A stretch of DNA of 60,000 nucleotides. Source: Hydractinia symbiolongicarpus. Its lineage: Eukaryota; Cnidaria; Hydrozoa; Anthoathecata; Hydractiniidae. The stretch lies in contig NC_079876.1 of NCBI RefSeq assembly GCF_029227915.1, positions 28,681,828-28,741,827 on the forward strand. Direction: 5' to 3'. Position 1 is the stretch's first letter; each line of letters starts with the position of its first letter. Shown in pieces: positions 43,701 through 56,200 of this stretch. The notes under the pieces were generated by a model. It did no database searches. It was not told the DNA's origin and saw nothing but the letters and a program-made list of their open reading frames with translations. The position numbers and the translations under genes are program-made.

Positions 43701-46700
43701 CATGCAGTTTTCAAATGTAACAAAATTGATGTTACTGTTAATTATAACTGTTCATAAATCATTCATTATCACTTAGAGGAGAATTTCATCAGCAGAAGCA
43801 GAGCAAGAGGTTCATGATTGTACCTTTGTAAAGATATTTTCAAGAATCTAAGCCATCTAAGTTATTACCTTCGCTAGTTCTAAAAGCATTCTATAATGGA
43901 ATGGATAATGCTAAATCAACAGCAATTTTAAAAAGACTTGCGTATCTCTTAGACTCTGCACGTTTTATATTTAGCTGGTCTTATCGAATTGGCGCGACGT
44001 TGAATATTTATAAAATTAAAGATGTTTTCGAAGACGGTAATGGTGTAAATAAAGATTCTTTACTATTTCTAAGATTTTTATGTATTGTCTTATCAAAATG
44101 ATTATTTTTTCAAAAAAATTCTTCTGTAAATTCATTCTGAATGTGTTTATTTTTTCCAGTTATCAACGTAAATTATACCATTTTTTCTTTACACCAATAT
44201 TTCTCCCCTGCGAAGTACTTACACAAAACTGTTATGTTCGCCGAAAGTGAACGTTTGATCAAGTTTCCCATGTTGTGCATCACCACGCAATGGTAACTCC
44301 CAGAATCATTCCTCAATGATGTCAGGTTCAAAACTCTTTCATTGAAATCACTTAAAAGGATGTTATCTTTATACCAGCTGTAAGTAAGTCCATCTTGTAC
44401 AGGAGTGGCAGAGCAATTCATGTATATTTGATCGCCCTCAAGTGGATAAGCGTCACGTATACGGATAACCGGCATATCAAGAGCTGTTGGATAATAAGGA
44501 AGTAAATTATTACTGGAATACATTTCATTATTTCAGTTAGGAAGTTATTTAGGGTTACATGTACTTGAGATTCTTCCATTCATATTGAGATGTCACAGAA
44601 GGCAAGTTATGGGGAAAGACAAAAACATAATTTGAACGACTTACCATATACTTTTTGTATAGCTCCCATACTCTCTTGACTCTCCACTCCTTTATATGGT
44701 GTTGCAGAACAACTATACACCATTCCTACCATCCTTCGGTTGACATTCATTATCAGTAACTGTTGCATTGTTTCGTTTTCTAGTTGTGTGTCATTGACTT
44801 TCCATCTGAAGGATTTGACCACCTCACCACCTTGCACCAAACAGGAGATGTTTAAATCCTTGCCTTCTATTGCCTTTGGTATGGAGATTTTTACTTGCAA
44901 AAGCACTGCAAGAAAAAAGATTGATTCAGAAAGTAAGAGATTAGAAAGTTATGTTCGCCAGGAAACACAAGATGTACTCCAACAATCAACTTGCTAAACG
45001 ACAACCAAATAGTTTTTTGTTATGTAAAAACAGATTTTCTATCTTAAAAGTATCAGTTGTACTATCTCACTTATTTTTGATGATCACTTATTTTTTGTTG
45101 ATGCTTCCCTGATACCTTAGATATATTTTTAGTGTCCATACTCAATATATCCTTACCTCGGATGTCTAAATTAAATGATGCCTTATATATTGTATCCAAG
45201 CCTGCTCTACAGTAGTAATTTCCACTGTTATTAGTTTGTGCTACAAAGGTAAGCGTGTTTTTTGGTTGCACTGGTGCAATCATTGTTCCATCTCGGTAAA
45301 ATTGATACGTCAGTGTTCGATTGTCGGCGTCAGATACATTGCAGGTCAGTTGTATGACGTCTCCTGAGAGAATTGCTGATGAATTGACGGTGAGTTTGGG
45401 AAATCGGAATAAATCTAGAATGTAACAGCTTTTAAAAGGTTTCATTTCGCACCGTCAAGAATCGATAACAAATTTGATTCAACAAGGTGAACGGAAGAAA
45501 GGTAAGCCTTCATAAGGATTAAAATTTCCAATTGAAATTTTCATTATTATGTAAGACATGATTACACTATTACAGAAGAACTACTTTGTTTACCACTAAC
45601 ATACTGCCTGGCAGCAAGCGGGATACGATCCGCAGTCCCTAGAATTGGCAGTCGCAGACAGACCCACTACACTACGTGCGGTAATATGTTAATGATGAAC
45701 TCAGATAGTTTATCTGGATGGTGTGTATACGTAGGTGAACCTTCACCTATATATACACTGGTTACCTTTTCTTTATTTTGTGGTAAGGTTTCCTACTGAG
45801 GACAAATACAGTAGTGGCGCTCTTATTTTATATTAATTATATAGCAAATTTCTGATTAACATTCAGCTCTTAATGTTTCTCTTCAAATTTTAAAGGTTTT
45901 TTTTTACCTAAGACATCAAAAGATAACATTTTCGTCACATCCCCAATGATATTCTTGGCAATACAAGTGTAATTTCCACTATCCCTTCTCATGGTAGATG
46001 AGAACTCCAACATTGCTGGACCTCCTGTTACATTAACACTTCCAGGAACTTGCATACCATCCTTATACCAAGACAACGTAGCAAGCGGAGATCCGTAATC
46101 TATAAGTTGGCATGTTACTTTGTATGGTGTTCCTTCCACCTGAGATTGACGGCTTCCTGCCGGAACGAATGATATCTCGCTGCCAACATCTGAAAAATAA
46201 AAGAAAGACCCGATGTAATAGATTATGCTAAGATTACCTGGAAAGGGGAATGTGTAAACATTCTAGAGTTACTGAAGTTGGATTAGAACACTGTTTAGCC
46301 TTAAATATTAGGATAATTATTTCCTTTGTGTATCTTCCTTCAAAACATTTATTGTCTTTTTTCATGCTATAAAAATGACCTTGGAACATAAGTACAGTGG
46401 AATCTCTCTATCTCGACTACTCTCTATCTCGAACTTCTCTTTATCTCGAACTAAAGTCTCGGTCCCTTTGTGGTCCGCCTAAGGTATTTTCCTTTCTTTA
46501 TCTCGAACTTTCTCTATCTCGAACAAATTTTTTGGTCCCTTGTGAGTTCGAGATAGAGAGATTCCACTGTAGTATTATACTTAGGAGTGTAAAACTATTA
46601 CAATATAAGTGGAGTTCCGCACTAACTAGAGATGGAATTTTGAGAATTTTAGTACATGCACACATTCACCGTATGAGGTAATTATTTTTTAAAAGGACAA

Positions 46701-49700
46701 CATCAAAAAGGCACCGAAATTAATTTTCAATCATATTCTTTTTTTTAAAAAGGGTTCACCAATTTTAGGCGAAAATTGTGTTTTTCTAATAGATTTATTT
46801 GACTTCTGTGGTCTGTTGTTTATATTTTCTGCCTGCCAGAATAAGTGCGCATGTCCAATGTTCTCAACACAAAATCAAAACATAACATTATATGGAAAGT
46901 GATTTATTCCTTTTTTGTCCTGGAACATTTATTACTTGAACAACGAATATGTCTTTTCGTTATGTCAACATACAATAAAAAAAATCCACTTACACATCAC
47001 ATCGTCTTGTGATATGCGTCTTATAGCATACATGCTGGCCATGTTAGTATACACAGAAGTTGCTGAGCAACTGTAATTTGTACCAATCTTTTGTCTCGAA
47101 ATGTTTCGAAGTTGTAGCATACTAGATGCTTCGTCTACCGTCATGTTATTCATTTTCCACTTAAAACGACTTTCTTCTCCACCAAATACGTAGCATGTCA
47201 TATTTGGGTTGGTTCCTTCGATGGCCGGAGAGAAACGAATCTCAATGTGTAACATGACTATAAGAGAAAGAGTTGAAGGCATCATAGCTGTAATGTAGGA
47301 TATTTCAGTGCTATCATATCTTACTGCGAAACTAAAGAAAGTCGCAACAGCGATCTCATGAGACATGTTGAGAAACTTCATTTATGTTTAAGAACTGCCC
47401 TAGGCGTTCTTATAAAGTTTTTTTTAAGACAAAACTGTAAGAATAAAAAAAATCACCTTTTATTTCTACCATATTGGATTGTTCAGTTATGTTATTTTGC
47501 ACTGCCGTGCATGAATAATTTCCATTGTCTTTTGTCTGTGTAATAAAAGTCGTTGTGTTTTCTGTTTGTTTCGACGTAATATTCATTCCATTCTTAAAAA
47601 ATTGAAAAACGGTTTTTGTATCTGATGCGTTTTGAGTTTCACATCTTAATACCAGATCATCTCCACTTCGAAGTGATGTTGTTAGGGTAGATATAGTCAC
47701 CCCAAAAGTTTGACCTGAGAAGAAAAGAAGACATTTAAAATAATCATTTCATTGACGTAAGTGTAAGGCGCGATACAGGCACAAAACAAACAAAACAAAA
47801 GATCTGTCTTCACAAAAGCCGGTATTACCAGAAAACAAGGTTTCGCATAATTTTTTACGTAGCCTTACGGGAGGGAGCTCACATAACGCTGGTAAAAATT
47901 TCACATAGCACGTTTTTGTGCAACAATCTTCCTTTGCTTATGCGTATAACATGTCTGATATCTAATAGATGAAAAAAACACTAAAGCTTATAGCTAAATG
48001 CTTGTTATTGATAGCAACTTTGTTACAAAACTATATAGAAGCAGAAAAGAAGCAATTATTTCTGCACATTCTCGTTGACTTATTTTTCTCTCTCGGTTTT
48101 TAGCCTGTCATACTTATCTGAATAATCCTTTTCAGTTTTTCCTTTAAACTTTCCATAAATTAGTGTTTTAAAAAAAAATTAAATAAAAATACCATGCCCC
48201 CATAACTAATGCATTATAGAGGTTTTAATAAATTTCAATGCGTTTTCTGGAATCTAGAGGGGCAGAGGGGAGACATTCCAATTTCACAAGTGTCACTGCA
48301 CATTCTCTAATTAGCGTTCCTGACACTAATTTCCTTAAATTGTTATTACTGAATCGCGCTGTAGACTTTTATAGGTGGCTTTTTCGGTGACGTCACTTTG
48401 ATGACGCAAATATGGATATAGTTCCATGATTTACCATAACAATCAAATTCAACTTAACTAGCACTTGAATACAGTAAATGCGACCAACTTACATGTGGAA
48501 TAATGCTTTCCTTGGGTTATTTAAATCTTTTATTGCTAAGATACTGTTGAATGACCACATATTTCATTTGAGAAGCCGTAAGAGATTAGTGACCATTATA
48601 ATTCGTAAGATGAGGTATTGTAATGGTCACAAAGAATGTCCAACTTTGTCATGCTGTGCAAAAAGCACACGAAATAGGGAACAGTCACTTAGGCGTGTGT
48701 CTGGTTGAGCACATGTTCAAAGTATGTTCACAATTACCGCTTGTGTAGAAATTTTATGATTACTGGTGCGTCATCGCGAAGTTTGATTTGCTTCTCTGTG
48801 GCTTTATTGAGATTGTGTTATGAGAATTTAGATATTATTATGTGTGTTTATCAGAAAAGATAATTATTTAATCGTCAGATAGGAACAAAAAAGAAACAGT
48901 ATCATCATGCTCCCTGACTATAAAAATAAATACTTTCGTGATTATTAAAAATGTTGTATAATAAGAAGGGAAGAATCTAGAAGTGGAAGAAAGTTATGTA
49001 ACAAATATAAAACTGCTTAGTTGTTTAGTAGTGATTCTAAAATGGAAGATACAGGAAATAAAATAATAGTTGATGTATTCAAGATTATTAGATATTTTAA
49101 TTTAATCTTTAATTGAATTAGACAGTTAAATTTATCTGTCAAAATTTCAGTGTTTGACCAGTTCTTTTATGTTTAACTGTAATTTCGCGAAATAGTTTAA
49201 AATAAGAAAAATTTAGGATAATGGTGGGAGATTAAGTGTTTAGCGAATATTTTGTAATTAAGATATTATTGCATTTTTCGTGTTTTTTTTTTACTTTAAG
49301 GTCTAAGATGTTAGTAAATGGCAATTATGGGTTTCTTCCAGGCCTAAACCTTTGGTTTCACTAAGAAGAGAACTGGTGTTTTTATTAACTACTTTATTAT
49401 GAACAAATGCTGAAAGATGTGTTGTGTTATTTCATGTGTGTAATACACATCTTCTTTCGCTTTCTTATACTCTCTAAACATGAACGTTTAAAATCTTCGT
49501 GTATCGTTAGAAACAGAAATAAAGTTTCTGTTGTCATATATTTGTTACTTTCATGAACTTGCCTCAGATAGTTTCGCTTGGATTTTTTCAGTCATTGTTT
49601 GTTTATGACCGTGTTAAATCAGCGTAGGTTGAGCACATCAGAAACATATTATTTTTAGAAATATTTACAAAGTTTGCGGACAACACAACAGCGCATGGTT

Positions 49701-50202
49701 TTGCACATATAGCATCAACGAAGAAGTGTTACGTCAAGTTTTTTTGATCTCTCCTCATCATCGGCTGTTTAGCCTACTTATGCTATCAAATCCGAATTTT
49801 AATTTTACAAAGCTGTCAGCACAAAAAAGAAAAATGGCGATTACCATGGGTCTTGTTTGAACACTAGTCCAAGAATAGCGCAAATGACATTTGTTTGAAA
49901 CGTTTTTGTACAAACGTTTTATATTACATAACCTGAACATTTTTTACCTATGACAAAGTCAGTACTGTCAATTAAGCAGCGAGTCTTACAGTCTTTGTTT
50001 ATTTTGATGAAGAAAACATAACATCAAGAGAAGTTTAATTGATGAGAGTTTTAAAATTTTAAAAATATAACTTCAAAGGTAGAAAAATATGCAACAAGCA
50101 AAATGCCTTAATATGTTTCATCTTTATTTTTATCGTTTGAAAATTATACATACCTTGGTTTATTAAGCAATAGAAAAAAACTATTCCTGTAATAATCTTC
50201 AT
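37558..50202 (-). CDS. Receptor with 12 Ig domains, FN3, tetrabasic site, one TM span
   Basis: Eighteen exons: 50202-50154, 47714-47457, 47257-46994, 46189-45908, 45414-45157, 44905-44645, 44483-44223, 43618-43334, 43241-42969, 42734-42441, 42214-41942, 41683-41393, 41298-41023, 40173-39883, 39795-39687, 38797-38616, 38517-38389 and 37760-37558. They total 4239 nt (1412 residues). All introns are phase 1 except the one after 39687, which is phase 2. Exon 1 is a signal peptide. The next twelve exons are one Ig domain each, with paired cysteines and D-x-G-x-Y-x-C. Then comes an FN3 exon, and three exons forming a second FN3-like unit with STSRRRRAL (38626-38637), a furin-type site as in receptor tyrosine phosphatases. 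The last exon has one membrane span and a basic tail of about 45 residues without tyrosine or an enzyme domain. I infer a cell adhesion or self-recognition protein; no ortholog is recognised. Confidence 0.87.
38626..38637 (-). other. Tetrabasic (furin-type) cleavage motif in the Ig receptor
   Basis: The codons for four consecutive arginines (AGA AGG AGA AGA) sit in the context STS-RRRR-AL, between the two halves of the juxtamembrane FN3-like domain. In LAR- and R2B-type phosphatases a convertase cuts at such a place and the halves stay bound. The same processing is inferred here. Confidence 0.6.
39266..39690 (-). repeat. 30-31 bp minisatellite containing a 5' splice site
   Basis: About 14 units of the form TGCCGATAAAAACAACTTAC plus GCAATCTACAG (plus strand). 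The unit nearest 39687 includes the exon-intron border used by the Ig gene: minus-strand ATTGC followed by GTAAGTTG. About nine units keep GTAAGT-type donors, about four have GTAGGT, and the outermost is worn. The array lies in the intron directly after that exon. Confidence 0.85.
40714..40995 (-). mobile_element. tRNA-derived SINE with (AAT)n tail
   Basis: On the minus strand the head (40995-40921) reads GCGTGGCCTTGTGATTATGG then AGTTCGCTTCGTAATCACAA, like the 5' half and anticodon arm of a tRNA with a CGT anticodon. The box B region is replaced by a hairpin (GTGCTGTGG/CCACAGC). A body follows, and the element ends in ATTCGG and 14 AAT units (40714-40755). It lies in the intron between the last Ig exon and the FN3 exon. 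Confidence 0.65.
41393..43241 (-). repeat. Tandem duplication of a two-exon Ig unit
   Basis: The Ig8-Ig9 exons (43241-42969, 42734-42441) and the Ig10-Ig11 exons (42214-41942, 41683-41393) are near-copies offset by about 1.03-1.05 kb. The intron between the exons is also nearly the same in both units (for example TGCAAGTTTTTCTATTTAAT in both). Intron identity shows that the duplication is recent or kept alike by gene conversion. Confidence 0.88.
45606..45685 (-). repeat. tRNA-like SINE head in Ig gene intron
   Basis: The minus strand reads ACGTAGTGTAGTGGGTCTGT, a box A-like start, then CTGCCAATTCTAGGGACTGC, then GGATCGTATCCCGC, a box B-like string. It resembles a tRNA but the stems do not close well, so it is a SINE or tRNA pseudogene. 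Confidence 0.55.
46393..46571. mobile_element. MITE with TA duplication and CTATCTCGAAC arms
   Basis: A 175-bp palindromic element (46395-46569) between TA dinucleotides. The arms start CAGTGGAATCTCTCTATCTC and match at both ends; inside, CTCTATCTCGAAC is repeated several times. TA target sites and CAGT ends are typical of Tc1/mariner-pogo derivatives. It sits in an intron of the Ig gene. Confidence 0.85.
47715..50153 (-). other. First intron of the Ig receptor gene
   Basis: The largest intron (2.4 kb), between the signal-peptide exon and the first Ig exon. I found no further Ig-like exon in it. A phase-1 exon could be missed only if it is short. Confidence 0.5.
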
Positions 50203-53200
50203 GTTTAGGAATATCAGCTTAAAACTTCATTCCAATCCACATCTGTTGACTGTAAGAAACTAATTTCAAAATATCTCTTCTTATTAAACTTACGCTCCAG
50301 TTTTTAATATCTTCCTTTGTGTAATAACTGACTTGCGAAACAGGAAGGCAAAAGTTAATTGGTAGTGTCAATAGTATCTGCTTATCCAGCATGAAATTTA
50401 AAAAACTTCTTTTGTGCGAAACCATCATGCAAAATAAGTTTGTATACTACTATGATTGAACGATTAGGTATTTTTAATTAATCATTTCGACCGTTTTTAA
50501 TCACAAATTAGCTAAGAGGAGGTATAATGTATAACAACCATTGTTCTAAATCATCATGGCCACAAATAGAAGTCGAGTCACTAGCTATGATTTGCAAACA
50601 AAGAAGAAATAACAAATTGAGATTTACAGAGTGAAATTTACACGTCCTAAACAACAATTTCAAGTACATGCTGGACAATAGTGAAAGTAGAACTTGGTTG
50701 AATTTCGTGGAAATTTGACCAGTTTCGTTTCAATTAAAACTCTCTCTTCTTAAATGCACAGGAGAAATTGCCGTTTATTTTGACAAAAGCGGACGGAGTC
50801 CTAACATTCTAGCAGTCACAGGTGCTATATATATATATGACACGCGTTGCCAAATATTTGGATTGGCTTTTTTAGGATAACCTGAAATCGCAGCAATTAA
50901 AGGAAACCCCTGACATTATATCATGAACACAAAGCGCAGACAAAGAATAAACTTACATCAAAATTTATTGCTAATAATTAACGTTTACTGATAGCAATAA
51001 AGAAGGCAGCAATAATTTTTCACAAAGTTGCTTAAAACTGTCATTTATTGTTGTGAAGTATTCAAAATGCTAACATAAGTTACAAAAATATATATATGTT
51101 GAACTATTGCCAGAAAGGGTTGTAAATTCGAACATAGGGCTACCGATCCTTACACTGCATAGGGAATTTCACCAGTAAAGCCTTTAGAGTGTCGGTATCT
51201 TTTAGTTACACCTTTTTAAAGTGTGGTTAGTATCTCTTTTAGTCAGCTCCTTTTGGACAGAATAACGTTAATTGTATGAACAACAAATACACACATAATT
51301 GGAGATTCGATGAACAATAGATGCTTAAAAGGTAGCCTATGATTTTTTTAATGTGCAAGAAAGCAGATTCTGCAATCTTGGGACGCTTGTGGGTATCAGT
51401 ATCATTCTTTTAATATAAGTTTACCAACTGACTTGCAAGTCAACCAAAAAATTAGGCGTACATAGTTTAGAAATAATGAAAAAAAAAATGTACTAAAACG
51501 TCAGGTCAAAGAAAAATAGGTCACTTCTTTTGGAGGACCCCCAGTGTACCTACGGTGAGTAATGGTTATTATTTGAGTCATGTCAGACATTGCTCCAATC
51601 ACAGTTGGTCACCAACGGTAGTCATTAGAAAAAATAAGGACGGAATTCGTACGTCTTTGGTAACGGTGGAACGTGCCTGTCTCCATTCCCCACCAATTAT
51701 GAGTCCATGTTGTTTTTATTCTAATTAATAAAAGCACATTTTAAGGAGAATGTAAACATTGGGGGAATGAAAACAATCTGAAATATCAATTATAAATATT
51801 ATTTTAGTTTCTGTAAATGAAATCATTGTTAAACAACTTCCAAAAACAGAAAAACGAATTATACAATCAAGTTTATTAGAAATGACATTTAAAGGGAAAG
51901 TTTAATAGAGTTACTTTTGTATCAGGTTCAAGTTACAAACTTCCTCATATGTTTTGGTAGTGTATGGTGACCGATCTTTCCCAAACGAAAAAAAAATACA
52001 GAAAATATTAAGAATAAAATTTATAATAAAAAAAGTCATTCTCCTGAGAAGTATTTGTGCAGGAGCGTTTCTTTAAAGTTTACTAAAATATAGCACTTCC
52101 GAGCCTAAGGTTTCTTATAGACTGGTTTCTTATCGCTTCGTTTTTGAACTTAAATGTAATAAAATTTTTAAGCTGTTTCCCGACGATGAAAAGACAAAGA
52201 GAAGGCGATGAACATCAAAACTTTTGTTATTTATTCGTCTTTCTCGTCTAGTAAGAAATTATTTTCAAAAATTTTATTTTAAAGGAACACGAGAGGAAAA
52301 TGTTTTTGTTAATAATATGTGCATTTTTTCGAATAGAAAGTTCAGAATTTCATTCAAATCATGAAGACAAAATATTGTTAAACGAAATTGTTGTCATGAA
52401 GTAGTCAACATTTCAGCGCCTAAAATTTTAGGTTAGAAGAAATTTTGAAGAAGCAGGCCTGAACTTGCGTGGAATGATTTTCTCTATCATATAATATTTT
52501 CTCTACCCAAGACATTATCTTTTTTATGGTAGCTAGTACTTTTTTCCGACATTGTTTGCATAATTCTGTTTTGTAATATTATTAAAAAAATGTAATAAAA
52601 CAAGTTCCTTCCCCTGGAAGTTTTAGAAAATTGACAATTTCTGAGCCCTAAAAAAATTTAAAACATGATTGGATAAATGAGCATATAAGATAACTGTCTT
52701 GTCGAAAGATTTGGAGAGTGGGGACTAAGTAGTTGTTTTGTCAACATTAGACCAATGTATATTTTTTCGGTTATTTTTTTAATTTTTGCCTAAATTATTT
52801 TAATATCTACATTTTTTCTAAAAAAACTTCGTTTGCCAACGACCGCTCACCATAATAGTGCAGAGTTTCAACTTTTTTGCTTTGTTAACAATACATCTTT
52901 ATTGACGCCACAGTTTGCGCTAAGATCAAGGAGTGCTGTTTCGTTGCCACAAAAGTTTTTGGAAAGCAATATCGTAATACTAAAACTAAGAAGAGAAGGA
53001 CTAAAGAAAATTAATGTCATTGCATATTGAAGTGGATTTTTGCGGTTGATTACTTCATGATGACGTAACTTTTATTGTGTTGACCCTTTGTGGGTGTAGG
53101 TCTTAAATTAAGAGAGATTAATCACTGCAACGTAATATAGTCTGGCCCAAAGTATTGTTAACGCTAACAAGCATAAAAATTTTCAGAAAGCCTCTAGATT

Positions 53201-56200
53201 TTTTTCCAATGTGCAGTGCATGATAGTTTCGTGATTCTAACTCCTAATTATGACGTAGCGATGCTAAAAATAGAATAATGCTGATTAAATTAATTGCCAA
53301 TGAAAGCAACACTGGGGGAGGCAACGACAAATCACTTTGTTTAAAACATCTTGTCTAGTTTTTTGTTTGTTATTGTCGCAACGTCTTTCCTTTCCAATTT
53401 CTTCCTCTTCGCACGATCACGAAAAAAACTTGCAAAGTCATGCTGTGACGTCGTTTCATTTTTCCGTACAGGGCGTTGTGGAAAGTTGTCCCGCCCACGT
53501 TTGTTTTAGGAGACTTTTTTATACAACAGTTGAATGTAATGGTGCGCATGGCAATTCTTTCTTTTCGCCGTAATTTTGTAACCAAGTTTTCGTAGTTTTT
53601 ACGAGTGACCAGGAAAAAGAGTATTTAGTTGAAGAGATCAAATAAATGATTGTATAAAGATGAAAATTCCTACCACATGTTGAGAGTTGAACACTTTTAA
53701 AAAAATAAGTCTTAACTTTAAAACTGATTAAATTTAAAATTAGATTTAAACCTTTCTCTATAATACGTAGGCACCTAAACACATTGACTTTTTTCTTTAT
53801 TGCTAGATAAGCAATACAGCACCGTTGTGTAAATTGTCATGCAGAAAGAATCCCTGTTTCAGGAAAATATGTATATTTGATAAAACTATGTGCGTTTTTT
53901 TTAATTTGCTTATAAATAATAAAAAATAATTGGAGTTTGACGTAGCAATGTAAATCTGTTTTTGTTCTTGATGTTTCTCTGTAGTTCCTACCTTTTCTAT
54001 CTTTATGAACAAACTGGCTAAGAGAAGAGATGTGATGCACCTTTGTTGCCAGTTATTGAGTTAACAATCCAAATATGTGGGTTGTAACAGCAAAGAAAAT
54101 ATTGGGGCTCTAAATAGCTAACGTTTCCTCTGGTATTACAGAAAAGTATTATTTTTTGCTCTAAAGCCAATGGTAAAATGGTATTTTAATGGTAAAATGC
54201 TAAATTAAGCTCTAACGCAGATTTTTTGAGAGTGCAACATGTCTTTGAATAAACTGTGTTATAAGCATTTTAAGCATGCTGAAATTTTTCTAAATAGAAA
54301 TGAAACAAGGAATAAAAAATTGAATACAATATTTTTAATATAGAAATGTTATTGTGAGAAGATATGGGTATTTAAAGCGAACAGGAAGAAAATATGTAAC
54401 AAAATGATGTGACTGGTTCAAGTAAACCATTTCGAGCTCCAACTACAATTCCACAACAAAAATTACTCCACAGACATATTTGTGGTAACCTTATCAGGAA
54501 ACTACGCAAATGAACTCCATATTACAACGCCAAAGCATCAGTACTTTTGGAATACTTGAAGCTAATACCTATCTCTTTCTATTGATATTAAGACTTTTTT
54601 GAAGGTTGGTAAATTCTGAAGGGTTAAGCGACGCTGTCACGGTACGACAAGGCTGGGTGGCTCAATTTCTGTGTGGTGATTAATAATTGATATTATTAAT
54701 GATTCATCCAAAGTTTCGCCCACTTTGCAGTTTCTGTACTGTTTTTTTTTTCTCAAAGAATTTTAATAACTTTGTTGACGTTCGATTTTCTTCACAACAT
54801 TTTTAAACAATGAAAATAAAGCAAAAACTACACATTTGTTTATGGTTAGATCAATTCGGTGATTTTTGTAATTGTTTCTAAAATATACTGTTTTGTGGGA
54901 GTGATAATTTTTAATCTAAAACCTTTAAAAATTTTACGACAACTTTGTTGCTACTGTCTCTCATTATTATCACTCAGTAAATAGGGAGTGGGAAAAATAA
55001 ATTCTCGATTCACTTTCAGTTGATTGAACATGTTTTTGACAACATTTCATTATAGTAGACAGGGAAAAAGAATTCTTGGTTTTTTGTTAGTTAATAACAT
55101 TTCCAAAGTCAAATTACCAGTTTGTGTTTTTTTTAAAATATCTTGTATCATGGTAGACTGTATGAAATCATGCAGATTTGTTTCGCCAAACTGCATCCAC
55201 ATGAGATGACAAACAGATTTTGTCACAATTCCTGATAGCATGACAATTTAGAAAATCCCTTGTCAAATAAATAGCTGAAAATTCCCATTCAATGCTAGGT
55301 TTATTTATATAGAATGAGAACAGTGCGATCGTTTTTTCTTTTTCTATCGATTTATTGGAGTTGCATTTGTTCTGTTTATATAGCGGCTTTATTATAATAA
55401 ATTTGAAGTCATGTACACACTTACTTATAAGGATCGATTCGTAAGAATTTTGTTAATCTCGAAACTTTGTAAGTTAGTTTACATTATGTTAAAAAATTCT
55501 AGGCCAGTTAAAACGTTGTTGAATAAAGAAAGGAATAGGCATTCAATAAAAAAACCGATAACACATCCTCCCAATATGCACGATTACACACTCATTGGAG
55601 AGAAATGTTGTAAAAATAAATATTCCAGATTATTCAAATTTTAGAAAAAAAATTTTCTTGTTGGTAATGCTCAGGCCTCAGAATTATTTTGAAAATATTA
55701 TATATAAAAAAACTTGTCCGTTTAATCATTGCTACTGAATTATAATATATTTTCTACATTATCATTATCAACTCAGATATTTTTAGAATACACGTTTTTT
55801 ATAAGAAACCACTTGAAAGGAAAGAAACTTTTTTTCCAACTTTTACCATGAAACACCATAGTAACAATTATACTTTACAGGTTCTTGTACAGGTTATAGT
55901 TGTACAGGTTATAGTTGGTCGAATAGTTCATGCTTCTTATGACGAATGGCATTCAAGTTTTTTATCGCGCTTTAACAAGAAAATGGACAAGTATTGGATG
56001 GGTTAACAAAACAAATATCATTTTGGATGTTGAATAGAAAGTAAAAAGGCATTCCTTCATCTCTTCTTATATAATGTTTATGAAAGTCTCTTGTTGTGTC
56101 AAAATGATGTTCTTGGCTGGACATCCCTCTCATAGATCCCGTCAAAATTAAGAAACTTTTTACAAAATTTTTCTCTAATAAAAATTTTTAGAATTTAAAA

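Noticed and set aside
45606-45685. True tRNA gene
   Set aside because: Box-like strings are present, but acceptor and other stems do not pair properly. SINE or tRNA relic is more likely.
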